From Streptomyces sp. SLBN-31 (GTDB lineage: Bacteria; Actinomycetota; Actinomycetes; Streptomycetales; Streptomycetaceae), in NCBI RefSeq assembly GCF_006715395.1, contig NZ_VFNC01000002.1:62001-126000 (forward strand): a stretch of DNA of 64,000 bases, given 5' to 3'. The position numbers and the translations under genes were made by a program. The notes under the pieces were generated by a model that saw only the letters and a program-made list of their open reading frames with translations, was not told where the DNA came from and searched no databases. Of this stretch, positions 34,772 through 44,629 are shown piece by piece. Position 1 is the stretch's first letter, and each line of letters opens with the position of its first letter.

Positions 34772-35083
34772 CAGGGGCGCGAAGAGTTTCCGTCCGTCCG
34801 CACGGGCTATCGAGCGGCCTGGGGTGCAAGCCCGGCGCAGCCGCAGGAGATCCGCGAAGTCGTCGTGCATGAGAGCACCGACCCGGAGGTGATCGTCGTC
34901 GAGCAGATCTTCTCCGGGACTGTGACCACGACCGGCCAGTCCTTCAGCTTCCCCGGCCTCCTCGTGATCCGGGTCCGGAACAGCCAGATCGTGCACGTCC
35001 GCGACTACATGGATGGGCTCGGCGTGGCTCACGCGATGGGCCGACTGACCGCCGTGGCCGCCAGTCTCAGCAACCGCTCCTGA
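34772..35083 (+). pseudogene. NTF2-like (SnoaL-type) protein, 3' part only
   Basis: Directly after the TCAA end of the tnpB element the frame reads GREEFPSVRTGYRAAWGASPAQPQEIREVVVHESTDPEVIVVEQIFSGTVTTTGQSFSFPGLLVIRVRNSQIVHVRDYMDGLGVAHAMGRL. This is the C-terminal two-thirds of a SnoaL-like/NTF2-fold protein. The N-terminal part was not found on the other side of the element, where an IS982 fragment lies, so it was lost in successive insertions. Confidence 0.65.
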
Positions 35084-35140
35084 GCGTCTGACATCGGACT
35101 CATTCGTCTGGGTGCCGGGGCACCTCGTTACGGAGGAAGG

Positions 35141-35168
35141 GGGGCCGGACGTCCTGCTGTCCGGCCCC
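35141..35168. terminator. Bidirectional terminator hairpin
   Basis: GGGGCCGGAC (35141-35150) and GTCCGGCCCC (35159-35168) form a perfect 10-bp stem with an 8-base loop, between the convergent NTF2-like relic and the DUF779 gene. It can end transcripts from both sides. Confidence 0.7.
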
Positions 35169-35232
35169 ACTCTCGCCACCGCCTGCGTGGATGCGGTGGC
35201 TGGCGGATGGCCTGGTGCGCCGACGCGTCAGG

Positions 35233-35636
35233 TCATCCCGTCGTCTCCGCCCCGGTCGGCAGGGGCGGTTCCGCCTCCACGCGCTCCCATTCCTCGTCGT
35301 TGAGCAATCGGGAGCGGAGCAGGAACCGCACGCCCTCGGGGGCCTCCAGGGAGAAGCCGCTTCCCCTGCCCGGGACCACGTCGACGGTGAGGTGGGTGTG
35401 GCGCCAGTACGCGTACTGGCCGGCGCTCATCCAGAACGGTGTGTCTCCGGCTACGTGGCCGAGCAGGACGTCCGTGCCGCCGACGCGGAACTCGCCGCGC
35501 GGGTAGCACATCGGAGCGCTGCCGTCGCAGCAGCCGCCGGACTGGTGGAACATCACCGGGCCGTGACCGGCCGTCAGCTCAGCCACCAACTCGTTCGCCG
35601 CGTCGGTCAGTTCGACCCGCCGCACCCGGGTTCCCA

Positions 35637-35637
<1 letters not shown>
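35233..35637 (-). CDS. DUF779 protein, aldehyde dehydrogenase partner
   Basis: This is a 134-residue DUF779 protein. It starts at the ATG at 35637, overlapping the stop of the aldehyde dehydrogenase (ATGA). The signature is FHQSGGCCDGSAPMCYPRGEF (three Cys in GGCCDG…C) followed by GDTPFWMSAGQYAYWRHTHLTVDVVPGRGSGFSLEAPEGVRFLLRSRL. DUF779 genes lie next to acetaldehyde dehydrogenases in many bacteria. The Cys/His residues suggest metal or redox chemistry, but the biochemical role is not established. The strict coupling suggests a fixed ratio to the dehydrogenase. Confidence 0.9.
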
Positions 35638-37154
<1,517 letters not shown>

Positions 37155-37236
37155 GGCGGCTCTCCTCGGTGGGCGATGGTGAATGCTGTGTACGACGGCC
37201 CTCGCCGTCGTGGTGCGCATCACTGTGAGCCCGCGA

Positions 37237-37253
37237 GGTTGGCGCAAGGTTGG
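37237..37253 (-). promoter_or_regulatory. CCAACC direct repeat upstream of the aldehyde dehydrogenase
   Basis: In the sense of the gene this reads CCAACCTTGCGCCAACC: two CCAACC units 11 bp apart, one helix turn, ending 83 bases before the ATG. The site at 53580-53596 upstream of the acetyl-CoA synthetase matches 15 of 17 bases in the same orientation and at a similar distance (95 bases). It is a candidate binding site for the LuxR-type response regulator of the island. Confidence 0.5.
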
Positions 37254-37280
37254 TGACGCCGGTACGCCGGTGGCGCCGGG

Positions 37281-38516
37281 TCAGCGCAGGGCGGTGGTGA
37301 GCCGGCCGACCGCGATCGCCCGGCGGGCGTCACCCGGACCTATCAGGCGCAGTGCGTGCTCGTGCACCTCGGCGTCGTACGGCGCCCGCTCGCCGTAGCG
37401 CAAAGCGTGCTCCGCACTGGCGCTCGCCAGGACCGCCTCCCGTACGGCCACCTCCAGACGAGTGCGCCACTCCTCGATGCCAGGAGCCTCGGAACGAGGG
37501 AGCAGCGGACCACGGTAGAGGCGCAGAGCCGTGTCCGTGTCACCCCGCTCCAGCGCGCGCAGCACATCGACGGCGTCGCAGGAGACCGGTGCGGTGAGTG
37601 CGTAGCGGCGGGCGGCGATGCCGCCGCCGAGGGCCCGGCGCAGATGCGAGATCTCCGCCTTGAACGTGGAGGCGGTCACGGGCCGGTCGCCGTACAGGGC
37701 GTCGCGCAGCCGCTCCGAGGAGAAGCCGTCCGGTTCCAGAGCGAGGAGGGTGAGGATCTCCAGTTGCCGGGGGCGCAGAGCGAGCAGAGCGCCCCCGCGC
37801 GTGGCTTTCTCCTCGCCCATGCAGGTCAGCCGCACCTGGGGCACGTCGTCCCGGGGCCCGGCCGGCAGTCCGGCGCGGAGCCCGGCCTCGATGGCGGACG
37901 CCAGACCGCGCACCGTGGACATGGCCAGAGGGTGTGAGCGGTCCCAGGTGGTGGACAGGTCCAGGACGCCGAGGATGCGCCCGTCGGGTCCGTGGATCGG
38001 CGCGCCGTAACAGACCCAGCCGTGCAGCGCGGCCACCAGGTGTTCGGCCGAGAAGACGGTGCTGGGGCGGCCGGTGCGCAGCGCCAGGGACAGGGCGTTG
38101 GTGCCCATGGCCTGCTCGTTCCAGCGGCCCCCTGGGGCGAAGTTGACCCGCTCGGCTCGCCGGAGCATGTCCTGACCGGCGCAGGTCCACATGATCGTTC
38201 CCGACTCGTCGGTGACCGCGGCGACGAAACCGGCGTCGTCGGCGACGCTGCGCAGCTCGTCGGAGAGGGCGTCGACCGGCCGGCGCAGCAGCGAGTCGGT
38301 CCAGCGGTTCCGGACCGTGCCGTCGTCGGCGGCCGGCGCGCTGTCCCGGGCCGGGTCCACGCTGCCAAGGGAGCGCACCCAGGAGTCGGCCACCTCATGG
38401 CGCAGCCCCTCGTGGCCGCTCGGCGCCGAGCCCGTGGATTTCACCAGCGACACCGTCCGGGACCACTCACCCTCGAGTGCGGCCCTGCGCTGCCGAAGGT
38501 CACTGCGCTGTGACAT
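37281..38516 (-). CDS. GAF-domain transcriptional regulator of alcohol/aldehyde metabolism
   Basis: This is a 411-residue protein starting at the ATG at 38516. The N-terminal part resembles the AcoR sensor module (HEVADSWVRSLGSVDP…, GAF around VAAVTDESGTIMWTCAGQDMLRRAERVNFAPGGRWNEQAMGTNALSLALRTGRPSTVFSAEHLVAALHGWVCYGAPIHGPDGRILGVLDLS). It lacks the sigma-54 AAA+ domain of AcoR. Instead residues of about 250-320 form a winged helix (LALRPRQLEILTLLALEPDGFSSERLRDALYGDRPVTASTFKAEISHLRRALGG), followed by a helical tail. It probably binds an aldehyde/ketone or related effector and controls the flanking dehydrogenase genes. It lies upstream of the ALDH on the same strand and is divergent from the alcohol dehydrogenase. 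Two near-palindromes lie in that divergent gap. Confidence 0.82.
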   Translation of the reverse strand: MSQRSDLRQRRAALEGEWSRTVSLVKSTGSAPSGHEGLRHEVADSWVRSLGSVDPARDSAPAADDGTVRNRWTDSLLRRPVDALSDELRSVADDAGFVAAVTDESGTIMWTCAGQDMLRRAERVNFAPGGRWNEQAMGTNALSLALRTGRPSTVFSAEHLVAALHGWVCYGAPIHGPDGRILGVLDLSTTWDRSHPLAMSTVRGLASAIEAGLRAGLPAGPRDDVPQVRLTCMGEEKATRGGALLALRPRQLEILTLLALEPDGFSSERLRDALYGDRPVTASTFKAEISHLRRALGGGIAARRYALTAPVSCDAVDVLRALERGDTDTALRLYRGPLLPRSEAPGIEEWRTRLEVAVREAVLASASAEHALRYGERAPYDAEVHEHALRLIGPGDARRAIAVGRLTTALR

Positions 38517-38579
38517 GTGCTTCCCTGTCGTAAAAAACGGGGCGAACCACAATTCTTCGCCTCAACGGTACAGGGCACA

Positions 38580-38619
38580 CCTGCCCGGTCAGGCAGGTTC
38601 CCCTGTCCGGACGGGCAGG
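38580..38619. promoter_or_regulatory. Two near-palindromic sites between GAF regulator and alcohol dehydrogenase
   Basis: CCTGCCCGGTCAGGCAGG (38580-38597) and CCTGTCCGGACGGGCAGG (38602-38619) are 22 bp apart centre to centre and share the plan CCTGYCCGNNCGGRCAGG. The second site ends 122 bases before the dehydrogenase ATG. The same plan recurs in the mdo-mftA gap. They are candidate binding sites of the GAF regulator whose gene starts 64 bases away. Confidence 0.6.
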
Positions 38620-38740
38620 TGCCGCGTCCGGTTGCACGCCCCTAGCTTGGTCTGCGTTTGACGACAGTGTTATCGGCGAATGAAGCAGTGAAATCAAGGT
38701 TTCGCACAGGTTGCGGACCGCACGCCCTCGTGGAGGTCAC

Positions 38741-40015
38741 ATGTCGCTCACCTCCGGTGCCATGGTGACCAGCGGTATTGACCCGAGTGCCGACTGGAGC
38801 CGTGACGAGCACCACGGCGAACTCCTGGGGCCGCAGGAGACGGGCACCGAGGCTCTCCGGCAGTCCGCCAGGATGGCCAAGTTCCATGTGCCCGAGGTTC
38901 TCTTCGGGCCCGGCTCGCTGAGCGAGCTCGGTCACTGCGCGCTCAGGCTAGGCGGCCGTCGGCCGTTCCTCGTCACCGACCCGGGGCTGATCGAGGCGGG
39001 CTGGGTGGACGAGGCGGTGGGCCATCTGCGCAGGGTCGGCCTGCGGCCCGTCGTCTGGCACGACGTGACACCCAATCCCAAGGACCACGAGGTCGAGGCC
39101 GGCTTCCAGCGGTACGCGGCCAGCGGATGCGACGTGATCGTGGGTGTGGGCGGGGGTTCCGTCATCGACGCGGCCAAGGGCGTGGCGATCCTGTCCAGCA
39201 ACGGCGGGCGCATCCTCGACTACGAGGGCGTGGACCGGGTCGGCCGGCCGATTCCGCCCACCGTGATGGTGCCCTCCACCTCGGGAACCGGGGCGGACGT
39301 GTCGCAGTTCGCCGTCATCACGGACACCGCCGAGCACATCAAGATCACCATCGTGAGCCGCACTCTGGTGCCGGAGATCTCGGTCATCGACCCGCGCCTG
39401 CTGACCACCATGCCGGGCTGGCTCAACGCGGCGACGGGCCTGGACGCCCTGACCCACGCCATCGAGGCGTTCGTGTCCCGGGCGCACAACCCGCTGACGG
39501 ACATCCACGCACTCCACGCGGTGGAACTGATCACCCGGAATCTGGTGCGCACCCAGGTGCGGCCCAAGGACTTCGCCGCCCGGCTCGCGATGGCACAGGC
39601 CGCGCTGGAGGCCGGCATGGCCTTCACGAACGCGATCCTCGGGGCGACGCACGCGATGAGCCACCAGGTCGGCGGCCTGCTGGACGCCCCGCACGGCGTG
39701 GTCAACGGCGTGCTGCTGCCGCACGTCATCCGGTTCAACGCCGAGGCGCGGCCGCAGCGGTTCGTCGCACTCGGGACGGCGGCGGGCATCGCGACCGAGG
39801 GCGTACCACCCCGCGAGGTGGCCGCCCGGCTCGCGGACCAGGTGCGCGCGCTGGCGGACGACGTCGGTGTCCCCAAGGGCCTGGCCGGCCTCGGGGTCAC
39901 GGAGTCCGACGTGCCCGTACTGGCCCGCACCACGCTGAAGGACGCCTGTATGGCGACCAACCCCAGGGATGTCGACGTGCGGGACGTCGAGGCACTGTTC
40001 CGCGAGGCTCTGTGA
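38741..40015 (+). CDS. Iron-containing (group III) alcohol dehydrogenase
   Basis: This is a 424-residue group III alcohol dehydrogenase. It starts at the ATG at 38741, preceded by GGAGG. After a 45-residue leader the Rossmann-like domain reads FLVTDPGLIEAGWVDEAVGHLRRVGLRPVVWHDVTPNPKDHEVEAG, with GVGGGSVIDAAKGVA for the NAD(P) phosphates. The metal site has the expected Asp and His residues (NAATGLDALTHAIEAFVSRAHNPLTD and LGATHAMSHQVGGLLDAPHGVVNGVLLPH). Relatives that work with mycofactocin/NDMA keep NAD tightly bound and pass electrons to mycofactocin; the location beside an mft cluster suggests that mode, but the sequence alone does not prove it. It is co-transcribed with the histidine kinase 10 bases downstream. 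Confidence 0.9.
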   Translation: MSLTSGAMVTSGIDPSADWSRDEHHGELLGPQETGTEALRQSARMAKFHVPEVLFGPGSLSELGHCALRLGGRRPFLVTDPGLIEAGWVDEAVGHLRRVGLRPVVWHDVTPNPKDHEVEAGFQRYAASGCDVIVGVGGGSVIDAAKGVAILSSNGGRILDYEGVDRVGRPIPPTVMVPSTSGTGADVSQFAVITDTAEHIKITIVSRTLVPEISVIDPRLLTTMPGWLNAATGLDALTHAIEAFVSRAHNPLTDIHALHAVELITRNLVRTQVRPKDFAARLAMAQAALEAGMAFTNAILGATHAMSHQVGGLLDAPHGVVNGVLLPHVIRFNAEARPQRFVALGTAAGIATEGVPPREVAARLADQVRALADDVGVPKGLAGLGVTESDVPVLARTTLKDACMATNPRDVDVRDVEALFREAL

Positions 40016-40025
40016 GGAGGTACCG

Positions 40026-41396
40026 GTGAGCGTCCCCGAACAGCCCGGACACGCCCCCGACCTGGGGGTGCTCACCGGCCTGCGGTCGGGCAAGCGCTCG
40101 TACTACCCGGCCTACGTGCGCTCCACCGAGCGGCTGGAGCGGACAGTGGAGGCGCTCGACGGCATCTCCCGGGCCCTGGTGCGGACGGCGGAGGGGCCGC
40201 GTGCCCTGGTCGAAGCGGTCGTACGGACCGCGGCCGAGCACCTGCAGGCGCGCTGGCTGCTGCTGGCCGTGGCCGACGGCGCCCTGCGCGCGGCCCGGCC
40301 GCGCTTCCTGCTGTACGCCGACGACGTACTGATCGACGACGAGACCCATGTGCCCGCCGAGGTGCGCGAACATCTGCGCGTGCTGCGCACCCGGCCGTGG
40401 GAGGCCGCAAGCCCGCACAACGGACCCGGGTGGGTGCGTGCGCCGATGACCCTGGACGGCGAACCGGTCGGCGGGATCGCGGCGCAGCCCGGCGCCGGCG
40501 TCGAGGTGGCGGACACCGACCTGGCGATCCTCAGGGTCCTTGCCAACCAGGCCGCCGTCGCCGTGCACAACACGTTCCTCTTCCACGCGGCGGCCACCCT
40601 GCGCGGGCGGACGGAGGAACTGTCCGAGGCGGCCGAGCGGCAGGCCCGTGACCTGGCGGCACGCAAGGCCGAGCTGGCCGAGACCCAGGCCCGGCTCCTC
40701 GACGCGATGCAACGGCAGGCCCTGGACGACGAGCGGCGCCGCATCGCCCGTGAACTGCACGACAGTGTCACCCAGTACGTGCTCAGCGCGGGTATGACCG
40801 TCGAGGTGTGCCGGGCCGAACTGGAGTCGCTCGGCGGGCGGGCCAAGGAGATCGCCGAGCAGCTGGCCGGCGCCAAGGATCTCAACCGGCAGGCGGTGGA
40901 ACGCCTGCGTGCCGCCATCTACGCGCTGCACCGCACCTCGCAGGAGCCCGCGGGCCCGCTCCCCGTGATGCTCGAACGGCTCTCCACGGTGCATCTGACC
41001 ACGGACCTCGACGTGCGGGTGCGCGTGGACGGCAGCCCACTGCCGCTACCGGGCGAGGCCGAGCAGTCGCTGCTCCGGCTGACCGGCGAGGCCCTGTTCA
41101 ACTCCGCCACGCACGGCAGGGCCGGCCGGGCACTGGTCCGACTGCGGTACCTGCCCGGCTCCGTCGTGCTGACCGTCTCCGACGACGGCGGCGGCGACCC
41201 GGCCCAACTGCGCCGCGCCCTGCGGCTCGCCCGGGCCACCGACCTGTCCGGTCGCCACCGGGGACTGGCCAACATGCTCGCCAGGACGGAGGAGCTGGGC
41301 GGCAGACTGTCCATCCGCCGCTCACGCATGGGAGGCGTCCTGCTGCGAGCCGACATCCCGCTGCCGGTGCCCGAACAACGAGGAGAGCGCCGATGA
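40026..41396 (+). CDS. Cytosolic GAF sensor histidine kinase (HisKA_3)
   Basis: This is a 456-residue kinase starting with GTG at 40026 after GAGGAGG. There is no membrane segment. A GAF domain covers about residues 40-185 (ALDGISRALVRTAEGPRALVEAVVRTAAEHLQ…, ILRVLANQAAVAVHNTFLFH), followed by a coiled linker. The dimerisation/phosphoacceptor motif is RRRIARELHDSVTQYVLSAGM (His in ELHDS), and the ATPase domain has LTGEALFNSATHGRAG (N box) and VSDDGGGDP. It pairs with the LuxR-type response regulator that overlaps it by ATGA. It probably senses a cytosolic metabolite of alcohol oxidation. Confidence 0.9.
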   Translation: MSVPEQPGHAPDLGVLTGLRSGKRSYYPAYVRSTERLERTVEALDGISRALVRTAEGPRALVEAVVRTAAEHLQARWLLLAVADGALRAARPRFLLYADDVLIDDETHVPAEVREHLRVLRTRPWEAASPHNGPGWVRAPMTLDGEPVGGIAAQPGAGVEVADTDLAILRVLANQAAVAVHNTFLFHAAATLRGRTEELSEAAERQARDLAARKAELAETQARLLDAMQRQALDDERRRIARELHDSVTQYVLSAGMTVEVCRAELESLGGRAKEIAEQLAGAKDLNRQAVERLRAAIYALHRTSQEPAGPLPVMLERLSTVHLTTDLDVRVRVDGSPLPLPGEAEQSLLRLTGEALFNSATHGRAGRALVRLRYLPGSVVLTVSDDGGGDPAQLRRALRLARATDLSGRHRGLANMLARTEELGGRLSIRRSRMGGVLLRADIPLPVPEQRGERR

Positions 41397-42058
41397 CCAG
41401 CGAGCAGCAGACGACGGCCCCCGCGGCGGCCCAGCGGATCGTTCTGGTGGACGACCATGCGATCGTCCGCCACGGGGTGCGCTCCATCCTGGAGCGGGAG
41501 AGCGACCTGGAAGTGGTCGGAGAGGCGAGTACGGCAGCCGAAGCGGCCGCCGTCGTCGAACGGACGAAACCGTCCATCGTGCTGCTGGACCTGAAGCTGT
41601 CGACCGGGACCGACACCGAGGGCTTGGACCTGTGCGCCCGGCTGACCGAGCGGCATCCGGGGCTGGCGGTGCTGGTTCTCACCACCTTCCTCGACGACTC
41701 CCTGGTGGTGGAGGCGATCCAGCACGGCGCCCGCGGCTACGTCGTCAAGGACGTCGACACCACCGAACTGCTGCGCTCCATCCGTGCCGTGGCCCGCAAC
41801 GAGAGCGCCTTCGACTCGCACGCCGCCGCGGCGATGGTGCGCGCCATGCGCGTGCAGCCCGAGCAGCCCAGATTCACCGAACGCGAGGTAATGGTCCTGA
41901 AGCTGCTCGCCCGAGGGTTGAGCAACCGGGACATCGGGGCCGAGCTGTACATCTCGGAGACGACGGTGAAGTTCCACGTCCGCAACGTCATGCGCAAGAT
42001 GGACGCGAACAGCCGCGCGGAAGTCGTGTACGAGGCGGGCAAGATGGGCGTGATCTGA
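41393..42058 (+). CDS. NarL/LuxR family response regulator
   Basis: This 221-residue regulator starts at the ATG at 41393, overlapping the kinase stop. The receiver domain has acidic Asp20/Asp21 (VLVDDHAIVRHGV), phospho-acceptor Asp66 (IVLLDLKLS) and Lys in GYVVKDVD. The LuxR HTH is FTEREVMVLKLLARGLSNRDIGAELYISETTVKFHVRNVMRKMDANSR. As the cognate regulator of the GAF kinase it should control the alcohol-oxidation genes. The CCAACC direct repeats upstream of the ALDH and acetyl-CoA synthetase genes are possible targets. Confidence 0.92.
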   Translation: MTSEQQTTAPAAAQRIVLVDDHAIVRHGVRSILERESDLEVVGEASTAAEAAAVVERTKPSIVLLDLKLSTGTDTEGLDLCARLTERHPGLAVLVLTTFLDDSLVVEAIQHGARGYVVKDVDTTELLRSIRAVARNESAFDSHAAAAMVRAMRVQPEQPRFTEREVMVLKLLARGLSNRDIGAELYISETTVKFHVRNVMRKMDANSRAEVVYEAGKMGVI

Positions 42059-42118
42059 CATTGGGAAGGGCGAGGAGGGCCGGCTGTGGCCGGCGACGGC
42101 ACCCGCCCGTGTCCGGTG

Positions 42119-43045
42119 TCAGCCGGGATCGACGATCAGCCAGCCGCCGTGCCAGGAGCCGACGGAGAAGCGGTGGCCGGTGCGGCGGCCCATTTCGGCG
42201 AGCTGGTCCTCGTCGAAGCACCGCACGTGCCCGTAGGCGGCGGTCGGCTCGTCCTCGTACGGCACCGCCACCACCACCCGTTTCCGGGCCAGCCGCAGCG
42301 CCTCCCGGACGACGGCCTCGCCGTGTCCGGGGTCCAGGTGCTCCAGCACGTGGACGACCGTGACGGTGTCCACCGAGCGGTCCGGCAGCGGCACCCGCGC
42401 GGCGTCGCAGACCAGGGTGTCCAGCCGCAGGCCGCGCACCCGGGCCACAGCGTCCAGCAGCCGCATGGTGCCCCCCGCGAGATCCGAGGCGATCACCGTG
42501 TACTCCGGCTTCTCGGCGAACAGCAAGGGCAGGAAGCCGAAGCAGGAGCCCAGGTCCAGTACCGTGCCCGCGCCGACCAGGTCCATGGCGTGGTGATACA
42601 CGGGGGCGAAGCCGGCGATCGACGAGTGGTCGGCCGGTTCCGGGGCCTGCCGGGCTCCCCGGATGCGGGCCAGCGTGTTGGCGTAGAACGTGGTCCAGGC
42701 GGGCAGCGGCTCGTCCACACACGAGCGCACCACCCCCGTGAAGACGCGCTCGAAGATGTCACTGCCGGACAGCCAGCCGGGGGCGAACAACTCCTCGGCC
42801 AGCAGCCCCGCCAGATCGTTGTCCAGGTGCTCGGGGCGAAGCGAGTGGCTCAGCTCGACGCGTCGGCCGCGGCGGCGCAGGGCGAAGTGCTCGGTGCGGA
42901 CGACCGGCCGGGGCGCCGCGCCGTCGCCGCGCGGGCTGCCGCGCACCACCCGGACCAGGTGATCGGCGTACACGCCCGGCGGGTTCGGCGCCAGAGGATC
43001 GATACGGCGCGCCGCGACGGCGATGCGGATGCTGGGGACGCTCAT
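42119..43045 (-). CDS. mftM: Mycofactocin oligosaccharide methyltransferase
   Basis: This is a 308-residue class I SAM methyltransferase. It starts at the ATG at 43045 (GGAGGAGCC upstream). SAM-binding motif I is VLDLGSCFGFLPLLFAE, followed by VIASDLAGGTMRLLDAV, ARVPLPDRSVDTVTVVHVLEHLDPGHGEAVVREALRLARKRVVVAVPYEDEP. The N-terminal part (EHLDNDLAGLLAEELFAPGWLSGSDIFERVFTGVV) is specific to MftM, which methylates the second glucose of the mycofactocin glycan in mycobacteria. It is the last gene of the mdo operon, divergent from the mftA-F genes, and 35 bases after the VWA gene. A short GC hairpin in the 60-base gap to the convergent response regulator may end both transcripts. Confidence 0.85.
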   Translation of the reverse strand: MSVPSIRIAVAARRIDPLAPNPPGVYADHLVRVVRGSPRGDGAAPRPVVRTEHFALRRRGRRVELSHSLRPEHLDNDLAGLLAEELFAPGWLSGSDIFERVFTGVVRSCVDEPLPAWTTFYANTLARIRGARQAPEPADHSSIAGFAPVYHHAMDLVGAGTVLDLGSCFGFLPLLFAEKPEYTVIASDLAGGTMRLLDAVARVRGLRLDTLVCDAARVPLPDRSVDTVTVVHVLEHLDPGHGEAVVREALRLARKRVVVAVPYEDEPTAAYGHVRCFDEDQLAEMGRRTGHRFSVGSWHGGWLIVDPG

Positions 43046-43079
43046 GACGGCGGCTCCTCCTGGCGGCGGGTGGGTGCGC

Positions 43080-44615
43080 TCATCGCCCGGTCGCCTCCGC
43101 CGCCATCCGGTGGCTCGTGCGCTGCAGTCCCGTGAGGTCCGCGACCACCCGGACGCGGTCGCAGTACTCCGCGTAGCCGGGCAGGTCGCAGGCGCCGAGG
43201 CCCCAGGAGTAGCGGGGTTCCGGGGTCAGCCAGACGGTGTGCCGCACCCGGCGCGTGATCTCGGCGAACGTCTCGGTCCGCGGATCGTTGCCGTTGCCGC
43301 GGCCGTCGCCCAGCACCAGGAGGGTCGTACGCCGCCCCAGCGCGGCGGAGTGCTCGCCCAGCAGCAGCTCGAACGTCCTGCCGTAGTCGGAGCGGGCGTC
43401 CACGTCGAGGAGTCCGCCGGCCGGCAGTCCGTCGAAGACCAGGCCGAGCGCCCGCTCCAGCGGGTGCTCGGCGAACAGCTCGGTGATCTCGGTGGGCTCG
43501 TCGACGAAGGCATAACTGCGGACCTGGCCGAACAGCGACTGCAGACCGTGCACCAGGTGCAGGGTGAAGCGCGCGGTGGCCCGGACCGACAGCGAGACAT
43601 CCGCGAGGATCACCAGGCGGGGTCGGTCCTCGGCGCGGGTGACGGTGACGGGCCGGAAGGGTACGCCGTCGTAGCGCATGTTGCGGCGCATGGTGCGGCC
43701 CGGGTGCACGCGACCGCGCGGGGTGGCGCGCTTGCGGCTGGTCAGGCCGCCGTGCAGGGAGCGGCCGACCCGGCGCAGCGCCTCCTCCAGCTGGGCGCGC
43801 TCGTCCTCGTCGACCGTCTCGATCCGGGCGCGCTCGGCGATCCGGGCGGACTCCACGGCCACCGAGCGGAGTTCGGCCAGCCGGTCCAGATGGCGCTTCA
43901 GCAGTTCCGGCAGGTTCTCGATCACGCCCGCCAGTTCGGCGCGCCGGAAGCCGGGTCGCTCCTCGGCTTCGTCCTCGGGATCGTCCGTGAGGCGGCCGAG
44001 CAGGGCGTCCTGCCCGGCGACGGTCAGTGCCGTGTCGACCGGCTGACCGGTCGACGCCGCGAGCCGGCCGGGAACGCCCGCGCCGTGCAGCCGCAGGGTC
44101 TCCAGCTGGACGGCGGCCCCCGGGTCCCGGCCGCTGGTGCCGCCGTCCTGGGAGAGGACGATCTCGTCGGTCAGCGAGGCCAGGTCGATCTTGTTGGCCT
44201 CCTGGTGGAGGTTGTATTGCTGGGCCAGGTCCTGCTGGTCGAAGAAGTCCCGGATGTCGGACGGTTTGCCGTGGCTGTGCCCCTGCTCCGGGGTCTTCGA
44301 GGGCTCGTCGGAGACGGTGAACGCCTGAAGTTCGCCGGTGTCGGTCAGGTCGTCGTGCTCGTGGCCGTGGCCGTGCCCGTCGGGTTCCCCGGCCACCGGG
44401 AGGAGTGAGAAGAACGCGGTGAACAGGTCGTCGAACAGGGCGTGGTCGCGCCGGTCCTTCACCAGCGTCATGCGCAGCGCCTCCCGTAGCCCCTCCCGCT
44501 CGCCGAGGAGGCCGGGCTGAGCCGCCCCGCGCATGGCGTCCACGGCCTCCGACACGGAGACCCGCAGCCCGAACAGCCGCAGCACGCGCACGAACCGGTG
44601 CACACCCGCTTCCAT
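43080..44615 (-). CDS. VWA-domain protein (CoxE-like) of the methanol dehydrogenase operon
   Basis: This 511-residue protein starts at the ATG at 44615, 15 bases after the MoxR stop. The N-terminal half is helical (HRFVRVLRLFGLRVSVSEAVDAMRG, typical of CoxE/VWA partners of MoxR ATPases) and includes a His-rich stretch (DGHGHGHEHDD). The C-terminal VWA domain carries the MIDAS motif D-V-S-L-S (VILADVSLSVRATARFTLHLVHGL) and a late Thr/Gly-rich loop. There is no signal peptide. MoxR-VWA pairs act as metal-centre chaperones or enzyme activators; here the pair follows mdo directly, so maturation of the metal-containing methanol dehydrogenase is the likely job. Confidence 0.85.
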   Translation of the reverse strand: MEAGVHRFVRVLRLFGLRVSVSEAVDAMRGAAQPGLLGEREGLREALRMTLVKDRRDHALFDDLFTAFFSLLPVAGEPDGHGHGHEHDDLTDTGELQAFTVSDEPSKTPEQGHSHGKPSDIRDFFDQQDLAQQYNLHQEANKIDLASLTDEIVLSQDGGTSGRDPGAAVQLETLRLHGAGVPGRLAASTGQPVDTALTVAGQDALLGRLTDDPEDEAEERPGFRRAELAGVIENLPELLKRHLDRLAELRSVAVESARIAERARIETVDEDERAQLEEALRRVGRSLHGGLTSRKRATPRGRVHPGRTMRRNMRYDGVPFRPVTVTRAEDRPRLVILADVSLSVRATARFTLHLVHGLQSLFGQVRSYAFVDEPTEITELFAEHPLERALGLVFDGLPAGGLLDVDARSDYGRTFELLLGEHSAALGRRTTLLVLGDGRGNGNDPRTETFAEITRRVRHTVWLTPEPRYSWGLGACDLPGYAEYCDRVRVVADLTGLQRTSHRMAAEATGR

Positions 44616-44629
44616 GTGCGCCTCCCCCG

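Noticed and set aside
38580..38619. The two CCTG palindromes as a transcription terminator
   Set aside because: They lie between divergent genes, far from any gene end, and recur in another divergent gap, which fits operators better.
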